From NCBI GenBank assembly GCA_025351875.1, contig JANXVA010000307.1:1-59332 (forward strand): 59,332 nucleotides of DNA. The letters are read 5' to 3'. Below, piece after piece: positions 33,276-42,563 of the stretch (the first letter of the stretch is position 1; the number at the start of each line of letters is the position of its first letter). The notes under the pieces are model-generated. The model made no database searches, was not told the origin of the DNA, and worked only from the letters and a program-made list of their open reading frames with translations. Source of the stretch: Myxococcales bacterium (lineage in GTDB: Bacteria > Myxococcota_A > Polyangia > Polyangiales > Polyangiaceae). The position numbers were made by a program, and so were the translations under genes.

Positions 33276-35579
33276 CTAAGGACAGGCGGCGATGCTCCGG
33301 ATCCAGTCGTCGAGGACCTTCACGCCCGGCTCGTCGACCACGCTCGACGCGAGCGGCGGCATGCGGTTTGCGGCTGGCGAATGCGGCCGCAGCGCGAGGA
33401 TGGATTGGTCCGGCGCGCCCGGCGCGACGAGCTTTGCGCCCGTGACGCCGAGGTCGCCGGCCTCGGGATCCACGTTGCACGACTTCGTGTCGACGAAGGC
33501 CGTGCCGAAGCGAAGATCCATGTTGCCGCGACCTCCGCCCTTGGGCCTGTGGCAGTTGGAGCAGTTCGAGTGGAGGTAGGCGCGCGCGCGCGTCTCGAGC
33601 GCCGCGGCCGGGGCGGTGGTTCCGTACGGATCCGGGTAGGCGAGGAGCTGTTCGACCGGCTTGCCGAGCGGCTTGTCGAACATCCCGATGTGGTCGAGCG
33701 TCTTCAGCTGGTTCGCGATCGTGTTCGTCGACGGATAGACATAATCGCCGTTGAGCTGCCCGACCTCGAGGCCCAGCGATCGACCGGCCGCCTCGGAGTG
33801 ACAGCCCACGCAGTCACTCCGGCTCGGGAACGTCCAGGTCTGGGTGCCGACCGTCTTCGTCTTGCCTGCCGGCAGCAGGACGGCGTCGCTGCCGTCGTCG
33901 AGCCACTCGTACGTGTAGCCGTTCCACCCGCCGTCGTCGTGGCGCATGAAGAGACGTGTCTCGGTGCGTTTTCCGGCGACCGTGAAGGTCTTCATCAGGA
34001 CGGTCCCGTTCGGAAAATCGAAGTCGCCGTCGGCGTCTTGAACCGAGATTTTCGCGCCGTCGGGCAGCGCGAGGAAGCGCTCTTTCTGCGCGCCGTCGCT
34101 CCACAGCGGAGCGTTCACGCCGTAGGGGATGACCCCGGCGGCGGCCTTCTTCGGGTCCTTCGGATCGACGCAGCCGGTCTTCGAGAGGCGATCCGGGAAG
34201 GTGTTGGGGCCCGCGGGGGCGGCGGGCACGAGCTTGTAGATTGCACCTTGATTGAGGGCGACAGCGTAGAGCTCGCCGTCGTTGTCCTCGGCGAAGTCGA
34301 CCCAGTTGGCTGCCGGGGCGTCGGTGAGCTGCGTCGAGACGGCGGCGCCGGTGCCGGCGTCGAAGGCGATGGTCCAGAGTTGCTGCCTCACGTAGTCGCC
34401 GTAGACGTACGTGCCGACGAAGCCCGGAACGGCGGCGCCGCGATAGACCACGCCGCCGGTGATCGAGCGCGAGTTCGGCGTCAGGTGCATGTGCTCCGCG
34501 ACGGGGTCGGTGAGGCCGGGGGTCGTCGGACCGAGCGGGCACTTCGCGGGATCGGTGGAGTTGGGCGAGTCGTGGAGGCCCTCGCGGCACGGCCAGCCGT
34601 AGTTGGCGCCGACCTTCACCTTCGCGTCGATCTCCTCGTACTGGTTCTGGCCGACGTCGCCGACCCACACCTCGTTCGTGTCGCGGTCGATCGAGAAGCG
34701 GAACGGATTGCGGAAGCCCATCGCGAACGTGGCCGGCTCGCCGCCGCCGCCCTTGAACGGGTTGCCCGCGGGGATGCCGTAGGCGAGGCCGCCGGACGGG
34801 TTGTCGACGTCGATGCGGAGGACCTTGGAGAAGAAGCCGTCCTTCTTCTGGCCGTTGTGGGCCGCGTCATCGCCAGCCCCGCCGTCGCCGAAGGAGAGGT
34901 AGAGGAGGCCGTCCTTGCCGAACGCGATGCCGCCGCCGTTGTGGTTCGGATAAGGCTGCTCGAAAGGCCCGAGGATGGGCGTGTAGCCCGTGAAGCTCGT
35001 GCCGCTCTTGTCGGCGCTCGTCAGATAGCCGACCTCCGAGCGGAAGCTGGTGCTGCCGCCGTTCCGGACCCACGTGACGTAGAGCCGCCCGTTCTGCGCG
35101 AACTTCGGATGGAAGGCCATGCCGAGGAGACCGCCCTCGCTCTCCATCGCGCCCAGCGGGCCGATCGTGCCGACCGTGGTGGGTGTGTTGCCGGGGTTCG
35201 CCACCGGGAACGAGACGATCGTCGCGTTGCCATCGTTGCTGAACCCGCGCTGCGCGACGAACCAGCGCGTCTTGTCCCCGGGGATCTGCGCGATCATCAT
35301 CGGCGCCTGCAGGTTCACGTTCGCGAAGACCTGCTCGAACTTCACCGGCGCCGTGCTGGGCGGGCGCGCGGGGGCGAGGCACGTCGTGTTCGACGGCCGC
35401 GCGTCGAGGCCGAACTCGGCGCGCTTCGGCGGGACGTAGCCGTCGGGCAAGCCGCCTTCGCCAGACGGATCCGCGTCCGGAGCATCGCCGACCGCGCCGC
35501 CGTCGTCGCTGCACGCGCCGAGAGCCGCGAACCCGACCGCAATCAGCAACGAGAGACCAAGGAGACGGACCGAAAGCAT
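33276..35579 (-). CDS. Lipoprotein: PQQ-type sugar dehydrogenase fused to diheme region
   Basis: The ATG at 35579 begins MLSVRLLGLSLLIAVGFAALG with lipobox GAC. Residues about 60-420 form a six-bladed propeller of the PQQ-dependent aldose/sorbosone dehydrogenase type (FVAQRGFSNDGNATIVSFP, GLLGMAFHPKFAQNGRLYV, FGDGGAGDDAAHNG). The remaining 340 residues match the HNE_0200/SO_2930 type (TIGR03806-like: YGVNAPLWSDGAQKERFLAL). They carry two heme c motifs, CVGCH near residue 590 and CSNCH near 690. Sugar oxidation by PQQ with electron transfer to the attached hemes in the periplasm or at the surface is the expected role. The upstream alternative start adds 76 residues without signal features. Confidence 0.9.
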   Translation of the reverse strand: MLSVRLLGLSLLIAVGFAALGACSDDGGAVGDAPDADPSGEGGLPDGYVPPKRAEFGLDARPSNTTCLAPARPPSTAPVKFEQVFANVNLQAPMMIAQIPGDKTRWFVAQRGFSNDGNATIVSFPVANPGNTPTTVGTIGPLGAMESEGGLLGMAFHPKFAQNGRLYVTWVRNGGSTSFRSEVGYLTSADKSGTSFTGYTPILGPFEQPYPNHNGGGIAFGKDGLLYLSFGDGGAGDDAAHNGQKKDGFFSKVLRIDVDNPSGGLAYGIPAGNPFKGGGGEPATFAMGFRNPFRFSIDRDTNEVWVGDVGQNQYEEIDAKVKVGANYGWPCREGLHDSPNSTDPAKCPLGPTTPGLTDPVAEHMHLTPNSRSITGGVVYRGAAVPGFVGTYVYGDYVRQQLWTIAFDAGTGAAVSTQLTDAPAANWVDFAEDNDGELYAVALNQGAIYKLVPAAPAGPNTFPDRLSKTGCVDPKDPKKAAAGVIPYGVNAPLWSDGAQKERFLALPDGAKISVQDADGDFDFPNGTVLMKTFTVAGKRTETRLFMRHDDGGWNGYTYEWLDDGSDAVLLPAGKTKTVGTQTWTFPSRSDCVGCHSEAAGRSLGLEVGQLNGDYVYPSTNTIANQLKTLDHIGMFDKPLGKPVEQLLAYPDPYGTTAPAAALETRARAYLHSNCSNCHRPKGGGRGNMDLRFGTAFVDTKSCNVDPEAGDLGVTGAKLVAPGAPDQSILALRPHSPAANRMPPLASSVVDEPGVKVLDDWIRSIAACP

Positions 35580-35586
35580 GGGCCGA

Positions 35587-35592
35587 ACGATA
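35587..35592 (-). promoter_or_regulatory. Putative -10 box TATCGT before PQQ-dehydrogenase lipoprotein
   Basis: On the minus strand TATCGT ends 7 nt before the ATG at 35579. It shares the 73-bp gap with the divergent tldD. Confidence 0.35.
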
Positions 35593-35638
35593 CACCCGGA
35601 CGCGCCACCGACGAACCCCGCAGCTCGTTCGCTGCGTG

Positions 35639-35644
35639 TACTCT
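35639..35644 (+). promoter_or_regulatory. Putative -10 box TACTCT before tldD
   Basis: TACTCT ends 8 nt before the ATG at 35653, consistent with a nearly leaderless mRNA. Confidence 0.35.
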
Positions 35645-35652
35645 CCGCGCGC

Positions 35653-37227
35653 ATGTCACTCACCCGGCGCACGTTCCTCGGCAGCTCCGCCCTCGCCGCG
35701 CTGACCACCGCATGCGGCGGCGACCGCACGCTCGGCCGCGTCGCGCAGGGCCCGATTCCCGACCGCACGCTCGACGACGTCGTGTCGCGCGCGCTCGCCT
35801 CCGCCAAGCGTGGCGGCGCGAGCTACGCGGACGTCCGCTTCGTTCGCCGGGGGACCTAGTAGATCTACACGCGTGAGGACCACGTCATCTCCGTCGGCGC
35901 CGCCGAGACGTACGGGATCGGCGTCCGCGTCATCGTCGACGGCGCCTGGGGCTTCGCGGCCGCCGCGCGCGTCGACGGTCCGTCGGCGCAGGCCGCCGCC
36001 GAGAACGCCGTCGCGATCGCCCGCGCCGCCCGGCCCGCGCGGAAGCGTGCGGTGGTGCTCGCACCGACGCCGGTCGTGAAGGGCGCATGGCGCACGCCGA
36101 TGCAGATCGACCCGTTCAACGTCCCGCTCGCCGACAAGGCGCAGTACCTGCTCGATCTCTGGCCGCTCGTGAAGGGCGTGCGCCTCGTGAAATACGCCAC
36201 CGCCGGCTTCGAAGCGCTCGGCGAGTGGAAGCTCTTTGCGTCGAGCGAGGGCTCGGTGGTCGAGCAGACGCTCACGCGCGTCTGGCCATCGCTCTCCGTC
36301 ACCGCGGTGATGGAGGGGCAGTTCGAGTCACGCGCCGCCGAGCTGGCGCCCGTGCAAGGCGGCTGGGAGTACGTGACCGGCTCCAACCTGAAGAGCTCGG
36401 CGCGCAGCCTCGCCGAGGACGCCGTCGAGAAGCTGCGTGCCCCGTCGGTCACCGCCGGCAAGAAGGACCTCATCCTCACGCCGAGCAACCTGTGGCTCAC
36501 CATCCACGAGTCGGTGGGTCATCCGACGGAGCTCGATCGCGCGCTCGGCCTGGAGGCGAACTTCGCCGGCACGTCGTTCGCGACCACCGACAAGCTGGGA
36601 AAGCTCGCGTACGCCTCCGACCTCGTCACGCTCTACGCGGACAAGACGACGCCTGGCGCGCTCGCGACGTGCGCCTGGGACGACGACGGCGTCGCCACGC
36701 AGCGCTGGGACCTCGTGAAAAATGGGCTCTTCGTCGGCTACCAGACCACGCGCGATCAAGCCGCGTGGATCGGCGAGCCCGCGTCGCGCGGAACGTCGTA
36801 CGCCGAGGACCACAAGACGGTCGCGTTCCAGCGCATGCCGAACGTGTCTCTCGCGGCCGACGCGAGGAGCACGCGATCGCTCACGGACATCATCGCGGCG
36901 ACGGATGACGGCGTGCTCGTGAGCGGCAACGGCTCATGGTCGATCGATCACCAGCGTTACAACTTCCAGTTCTCGGGGCAGATGTTCCACGAGGTGAAGA
37001 ACGGGAAGATCACCCGGCCGCTCCGCGACGTCGCGTACCAGGCGAACTCGCTCCAGTTCTGGAACTCGTGCGACATGCTCGGCGGGCCGAAGAGCTGGGA
37101 GATGTACGGGACGCTGTGGGACGGGAAGGGTGAGCCAGCGCAAGCCAACGCCGTGAGCCATGGGTGTCCGCCCGCGCGCTTTCACGGGATCGACATCCTG
37201 AACGTCAACGCGCGAGGCGCGTCGTGA
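35653..37227 (+). pseudogene. tldD: Tat-signal TldD-family metalloprotease interrupted by two TAG codons
   Basis: The gene is a full-length TldD (about 524 codons) in a single frame, but codons 69 and 70 (35857-35862) are TAG TAG. Before them are a Tat signal (LTRRTFLGSSALAALTTAC, with a possible lipobox) and the first helix of the TldD fold (RGGASYADVRFVRRGT). After them the fold resumes at once with IYTREDHVISVGAAETYG. The zinc site HESVGHPTE and the C-terminal GCPPARFHGIDIL are intact. TldD with TldE cleaves unfolded peptides and matures modified peptides. In relatives this loop often has Gln, so two CAG to TAG changes would explain the stops. A restart at GTG 36052 would give a product lacking 133 residues. 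TAG ends several genes here, so it is not reassigned. Confidence 0.85.
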
Positions 37228-38579
37228 GCGCACCCGGCAGGGAGCCCGTGTCGCGGGATTCGCACGATCTCGACGAGGTCGCGCGCCACGTGCTGGCCGT
37301 CGCGGGGGATCTGGCGAAGGGCGCCGACGTGCGCGTCGATTTGGATCGCACGCGCTCGGCGAACGTGCGCTTCGCGAAGAACGAGATGACGACCAGCGGC
37401 GAGTACGACGAGGTCACCGTGGCGGTGGCGGTAGCGCTCGGCAAGCGTCAGGCGTGGACGTCGACGAACCAGACCGACGCGGCGAGCTTGAAGTCCCTGG
37501 TCGAGCGAGCCGTGGCGATGGCGCGCCTCGCTCCCGAGGACCCGGAGACGATGCCGCTCCTGGCGCCACAGACATACGCAGCGGCGCCGCCCGCTCACGA
37601 TCCGAAGCTCGACGCCATGGCGCCTGCCGACCGCGCGGCGATCGCGACGCGCGCGATCGCCGCTGGGGATCGCGAAAAGGTGCAAATTGCAGGTTTCTTC
37701 TACCGCAATGCGTACGAGCGCGTGATCCGGTCGTCGAGCGGGCTTGCCGCGGCGCATCGCGAGAGCGAGGCGCAGTACACGGTCACGGCGCGCACGACCG
37801 ACGCGACCGGCTCGGGCTGGGCTGGCCGCGAGACACACCTCGCGAGCGATCTCGACGACGCGCTCCTCTCGCGCACGGCGATCGACAAGGCGGTGCGTTC
37901 GGCGAGTCCGCGGGCGCTGCCGCCTGGCAAGTACACGGTGATCCTCGAGCCTCAGGCGGTCTCGGAGATGCTCGCGTTCCTGGTCGACTCGATGGACCTT
38001 CGCAGCGCCGACGAGGGCCGCTCGTACTTCACGGGCAAGGTCGGCGAGAAGCTGTTCGCGGACTTCGTGAACCTGAGGAGCGACCCGACGGATCCGGAGA
38101 CCCCCTCCGCTCCCTACGACCCCGAGGGAATGCCGCTGCGCCCGCAGCAATGGATCGAGGCCGGTCGCGCCAAGGAGCTCCACGTCTCGCGCTTCTGGGG
38201 CCAGAAGAAGGACGCGAAGCCGACGGGCAGCCATCACGTCTACCGGCTCTCGGGCGGACAGGCGGCGAGCGTCGACGAGCTCGTGCGCGGGACCAAGCGA
38301 GGGCTCCTGGTCACGCGGTTCTGGTACAACCGCATGCTCGAGCCGCAGTCGGTGATGCTCACCGGGCTCACGCGCGACGGCCTCTTCCTCATCGAGGACG
38401 GCAGGATCGTAGCTCCGCTGTCGAACTTTCGTTACAACGAGTCGCCCGTCACGGTGCTCAAGAACGTCGACGCCATGACGCGCGCGACGGTGCGCACGCC
38501 GAGCGGCGGCGGCTCGTGGTACGTGCCTGCGCTGCGCACGAACGAATTCACGATGGCGTCGCCGTCCGCGGCCGTGTGA
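37224..38579 (+). CDS. tldE: TldE/PmbA-family protein, partner of TldD
   Basis: The 451-residue protein has the TldD/PmbA fold: an N-terminal half with VRVDLDRTRSANVRFAKNEM and a C-terminal half with PGKYTVILEPQAVSEMLAFL, RSYFTGKVGEKLFADFV and DGLFLIEDGRIVAPLSNFRY. It lacks the HExxxH zinc motif of TldD, as expected for the non-catalytic partner. GTG 37224 overlaps the tldD stop (GTGA), so its translation is likely coupled to that of the interrupted tldD. No signal peptide is visible, whereas the tldD frame starts with a Tat signal; the partner may therefore be exported as a complex or the pair may work in the cytoplasm. Confidence 0.92.
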   Translation: MSAPGREPVSRDSHDLDEVARHVLAVAGDLAKGADVRVDLDRTRSANVRFAKNEMTTSGEYDEVTVAVAVALGKRQAWTSTNQTDAASLKSLVERAVAMARLAPEDPETMPLLAPQTYAAAPPAHDPKLDAMAPADRAAIATRAIAAGDREKVQIAGFFYRNAYERVIRSSSGLAAAHRESEAQYTVTARTTDATGSGWAGRETHLASDLDDALLSRTAIDKAVRSASPRALPPGKYTVILEPQAVSEMLAFLVDSMDLRSADEGRSYFTGKVGEKLFADFVNLRSDPTDPETPSAPYDPEGMPLRPQQWIEAGRAKELHVSRFWGQKKDAKPTGSHHVYRLSGGQAASVDELVRGTKRGLLVTRFWYNRMLEPQSVMLTGLTRDGLFLIEDGRIVAPLSNFRYNESPVTVLKNVDAMTRATVRTPSGGGSWYVPALRTNEFTMASPSAAV

Positions 38580-38679
38580 CAAGAGTTCTCACGCATCGCG
38601 GGAGTGAGAAAGGATTGTAGGCGCGACGGCTCGAGGGCCTGGAGGTTGAATGCCTCTCGAACGTCGGGGCGCGCAGCGA

Positions 38680-38955
38680 CTAGGCCTCGAGCCCTATTGC
38701 CTGCGCGACGAGAGAACCGCGGAGAGAGAGCTCGAGTCCGAGATCGAGCGCCGGCTCGAGTGCTGCGTGGAAGTAGACGCGCATCCAAGGCGACACCGCG
38801 CCGGCGACGCCCTGCGGTACGAGCACGCGCGTGCCATCCACTCACCGTTAGGCCATCGCGAAGTTGTTGCTCTTCCACCACGAGACATCGACCGTGCATT
38901 TCGGCGCCGCCGCGTGAGCGCAGCTCGCCAAGCGCGGCGCGTCGGTCGTGCAGGC
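38680..38955 (-). pseudogene. Two coding-like remnants in the gap after tldE
   Basis: On the minus strand a frame ending in TAA at 38848-38850 encodes TTDAPRLASCAHAAAPKCTV and DVSWWKSNNFAMA. Just beyond it another frame ending in TAG at 38680-38682 encodes VLVPQGVAGAVSPWMRVYFH, then AALEPALDLGLELSLRGSLV. Both have strong G/C third positions, and a one-base shift near 38830 could join them. The Cys-rich, Trp-rich first part looks like the end of a secreted protein. I cannot name the family. The rest of 38580-38980 shows no feature. Confidence 0.45.
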
Positions 38956-38980
38956 TCGCGGGACCCGGCGTGTCTGCCCC

Positions 38981-40828
38981 TCAGAAGAGGTGCGGCCGCC
39001 GTCCGGGGATCGTGACGTGCTCGCCGACCGCAGGCGGGTGGACGGCCACGAGCTTGTCGCCGTCCCAGCGCTCCCAGAGGTAGCCGACCGAGTCGGCGCC
39101 CTCGTCGAAGCGGAACGACACCTCGGTGGGAACACCTGCCGGAGTCGTCTCGAGCACGTCGATCGTGACGTCCGTCAGCAGGAGCTTCGTTCCGACAGGC
39201 ATCGGAATGGTCTCGTCGCGCGTGATGAGCTCGGTGCCCGACTTGTAGAAGCCGCCGTCGACGCGGACGACCACAGTGTGCTCGTCGGTGCGCCGGAGAT
39301 CGACCCGGCGTACGCCCGCGGCGATGGTGAGCAGGCGTGCGGGCATGCGCGGCGGGCCGTCGCCACCGTCCGCCGACTGACCGAGGAACAGATAGGGAGC
39401 GAACACGGTGTCGGGGACGTTCATGATCACGACACGCTTCAACGTCGGGCTCGGCGTCCTCGGAAGATCGGCGCCGACACGCGCGATGGTCCGGTTCAGG
39501 ACGACGAGCTGCTGCGTGCCGAACACGAGCGCGAAGGGCGAGAGGAGGAGGTGACCGCCGCAGCTCCAGAGCGCGAAGGAACGCGCGAAGCGGCGAGACC
39601 AGCCCGCGCCGGGGATCCACGGCGCGCCGTCAGCGAGGCCCGCGCCGATCAGCGCGACCAGCCCGATGAGCCCGAAGCCCGGCACCATGAGGAGTCGGCC
39701 CGAGGGAACGGTCGAGCATCCAGGGAGCGTCGCGAGGACGCTGCCGACCAGAAAGAAGCGCGCCACCGGATCCACCCGCCACACGCGGCGAACAGCGACG
39801 GCCGACCACGCGAGGAAGAGCAGCGCAAACACGACGAACGCGATCTTCCCGGCGAGCGGAAGGAACACGTAGAGATCGGGCGTCGGCGCGCCGAGCTCGG
39901 TCGCGAGCAAGAGCGGCAGGTGCTTCGCGAACCCGGTGATGGACTGGAGCGGCTCGCGGATCGGCTCGAGGTAGAGGCCTGAGCCGCGCGCCCCGAACCC
40001 ACCCGCGCGATAAGCGACGGCCCACACGCCCGTCACCAACACGTGCGGCGCGAACGACGCGAGCCGCGCCCGCCAGGGGCGCGCATCGATGTAGAGTGCA
40101 TGCGCCACGAAGTAACCGACCACGGCGAGGCTGGCCTCGCCGGCGCCGAGGGCGAGCGCGAAGAGCACCGCGGAGCCGATCGTCCACGCGCCGCGCTTCT
40201 CCTCGCGTGCGCTCGTGTCGTGAGCGACCAGTGACGCGAGCGCGAAGAAGCCGGTGACGAGGGCGTTCCGATTCGCCAGCCAACCGACGGGGATCCCGTG
40301 GGTGTGGTCGAGCGCGTAGAGGAGCGCGGCGAGGCCGGCCACCCATCCGCCCGAGAGCGGTGCTGCGCGGCGCTCGAGGACGCGCCGGTACATCGCTCCG
40401 GCTACCCAGACGATCGCCGCGTACCAGGCGACCGAGTGCAGGTGCATGAGCCACGGGTGCGCGGGCCACAGCGCGTAGTCGAGCGCGTGCGTCGCCGCCG
40501 ATACGGGGCGGAGGAACGACACCGCGAGATCCGGGGTCGTCCACCACGGTGAGATGCCGATATCGATGATGCGATGGTTTCGCGCGACGTCGCCGTCGAA
40601 GAAGGTGAAGAGCTTCCACCAGGGCTCGCGGAGCCCGTCCCACGCCTCGTCGCGCGTGAGCGTGATCTTGTGCCAGTAGTCGTCGGCGGCAAACCCGTTC
40701 CCGAGTGAGGGGAGAGCCACGAGGATCGCCGCCAGGACGGCGTCACGCAGCGCGCGCGGCGACGCCAGCCACGACCTGAGCCGTTCGAGCACGGAAACGC
40801 GCGACACCGGATCAAAGCCTACGCTCAC
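38981..40828 (-). CDS. Polytopic membrane protein, GT-C glycosyltransferase-like
   Basis: The 615-residue protein has about a dozen hydrophobic helices over residues 25-450. Its first external loop reads [20 protein letters not shown], with the paired Asp residues typical of the catalytic loop of GT-C glycosyltransferases that use lipid-linked sugars. A soluble C-terminal domain of about 165 residues follows ([36 protein letters not shown]). The GTG start is supported by AAGGAG six bases upstream, so this gene has a leader with a ribosome site, unlike many others here. Homology to a named family was not recognised, and the enzyme assignment is tentative. It is divergent from the fumarase gene. 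Confidence 0.8.
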   Translation of the reverse strand: MSVGFDPVSRVSVLERLRSWLASPRALRDAVLAAILVALPSLGNGFAADDYWHKITLTRDEAWDGLREPWWKLFTFFDGDVARNHRIIDIGISPWWTTPDLAVSFLRPVSAATHALDYALWPAHPWLMHLHSVAWYAAIVWVAGAMYRRVLERRAAPLSGGWVAGLAALLYALDHTHGIPVGWLANRNALVTGFFALASLVAHDTSAREEKRGAWTIGSAVLFALALGAGEASLAVVGYFVAHALYIDARPWRARLASFAPHVLVTGVWAVAYRAGGFGARGSGLYLEPIREPLQSITGFAKHLPLLLATELGAPTPDLYVFLPLAGKIAFVVFALLFLAWSAVAVRRVWRVDPVARFFLVGSVLATLPGCSTVPSGRLLMVPGFGLIGLVALIGAGLADGAPWIPGAGWSRRFARSFALWSCGGHLLLSPFALVFGTQQLVVLNRTIARVGADLPRTPSPTLKRVVIMNVPDTVFAPYLFLGQSADGGDGPPRMPARLLTIAAGVRRVDLRRTDEHTVVVRVDGGFYKSGTELITRDETIPMPVGTKLLLTDVTIDVLETTPAGVPTEVSFRFDEGADSVGYLWERWDGDKLVAVHPPAVGEHVTIPGRRPHLF

Positions 40829-40850
40829 TTCCGCTCCTTTGCGCTTCGAC

Positions 40851-40856
40851 TATGCT
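40851..40856 (+). promoter_or_regulatory. Putative -10 box TATGCT before fumarase
   Basis: TATGCT ends 13 nt before the ATG at 40870. An in-frame ATG at 40852 lies within this box, which is why the later start is preferred. The same hexamer precedes the gene at 47198. Confidence 0.45.
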
Positions 40857-40869
40857 CGCCGCCGCGCCA

Positions 40870-42542
40870 ATGCCCGAAACACCGTTTCAGTACCAGGACA
40901 TGCTCCCCCTCGGCGCCGACACGACGCCGTATCGCCTCCTCACCGAGGACTACGTCTCGACGTTCCAGGCGGGCGGAAAGACCTTTCTCCAGGTCGCGCC
41001 CGAGGCGCTGACGACGCTCGCACAGCACGCGATGCGAGACATCGCGCACCTGCTTCGTCCGGGTCACCTCGCGCAGCTCCGCAAGATCCTCGACGACCCC
41101 GAGGCCTCGCCGAACGACAAGTTCGTCGCCCTCGACCTCCTCAAGAACGCGAACATCGCCGCCGGCGGCGTGCTCCCGATGTGCCAGGACACCGGCACCG
41201 CCATCGTCATGGGCAAGAAGGGCCAGTACGTCGTCACCGGCGGCGGCGACGAGGAGGCCCTCTCGCGCGGCATCTACGAGACCTACCGCACGAGCAACCT
41301 CCGCTACTCGCAGATGGCGCCGCTCGACATGTACCGCGAGAAGAACACCGGCTCGAACCTGCCCGCGCAGATCGACATCTTCGCGACCGACGGTGACGCT
41401 TACAAGTTCCTCTTCATGGCCAAGGGCGGCGGCTCAGCCAACAAGAGCTACCTCTTCCAGGAGACCAAGGCGCTCCTCAACCCCGAGAGCCTGCTGGCGT
41501 TCGTCGAGAGCAAGCTCAAGTCTCTGGGCACTGCCGCGTGCCCGCCGTATCACACGCGCTCGTCGTCGGCGGCACCTCCGCCGAGCAGACGCTCAAGACC
41601 GCGAAGCTCGCCTCGGCCCGCTACCTCGACTCGCTCCCCACCACCGGAAACGACCAGGGCCGCGGCTTCCGCGACATCGAGCTCGAACAGAAGATCTTCG
41701 GGCTCTCTCAGCGCACCGGCATCGGAGCGCAGTTCGGCGGCAAGTACTTCTGCCACGACGTCCGCGTCGTTCGCCTCCCGCGCCATGGGGCCTCGTGTCC
41801 CGTCGCGATCGCGGTGTCGTGCTCCGCCGACCGCCAGCTGCTCGGCAAGATCACCAGGGACGGCGTGTTCATCGAGCAGCTCGAGCAAGACCCCGCGAAG
41901 TACCTCCCCGAGCCGAACCACGCAGAGCTCGAAGGCGAGGTCGTGAAGGTCGATCTCTCCCAGCCCATGAGCGAGATCCGCGCGCAGCTGTCGCGCTTCC
42001 CGATCAAGACGCGCCTCTCGCTCAGCGGCCCGATGATCGTCGCGCGCGACATCGCACACGCGAAGATCAAGGAGCGGCTCGACGCAGGGCAAGGCATGCC
42101 GCAGTACCTGAAGGACTACGCCGTCTATTACGCCGGCCCGGCGAAGACGCCCGAAGGAATGGCCTCCGGCTCCTTCGGCCCCACCACGGCGGGACGGATG
42201 GACGCCTACGTCGACGCCTTCCAGGCCGCCGGAGGCAGCATGGTGATGCTCGCCAAGGGCAATCGCTCGAGCGCCGTCACCGCGGCTTGCAAGAAGCACG
42301 GCGGCTTCTATCTCGGCTCGATCGGAGGTCCGGCGGCACGCCTCGCTCAGGACTGCATCAAGAAGGTGGAGGTGCTCGAGTATCCCGAGCTCGGCATGGA
42401 GGCCGTGTGGAAGATCGACGTCGTCGACTTCCCTGCGTTCATCATCGTCGACGACAAGGGCAACGACTTCTTCGAGTCGCTCCTCGCGACCAAGCCGACC
42501 ACGCCGACCCCGCCGACCAAGCGCACGTTGCCCGTCACCTGA
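40870..42542 (+). pseudogene. fumA: Class I fumarate hydratase with a single-base frameshift
   Basis: Together two frames give a complete iron-sulfur fumarase of about 557 residues (fumarate to malate). Frame one runs from [15 protein letters not shown] through the cluster Cys in [14 protein letters not shown] to GTAACPPYH. The coherent sequence then moves to the other frame with [20 protein letters not shown], the third cluster Cys in AVSCSADRQ, and [20 protein letters not shown]. Loss of one base at 41551-41555 (CACACG where CACNNCG is expected) accounts for the shift. Both halves keep intact codon usage and all three cluster Cys, so the lesion is recent, a sequencing error, or recoded. Translation without shift would stop at 41946. 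Confidence 0.88.
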
Positions 42543-42563
42543 GGCTCAACCGCCGACCACGCT

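Noticed and set aside
35857..35862. Genome-wide use of TAG as a sense codon
   Set aside because: Several well-supported genes in the window end in TAG at positions where homologues end.
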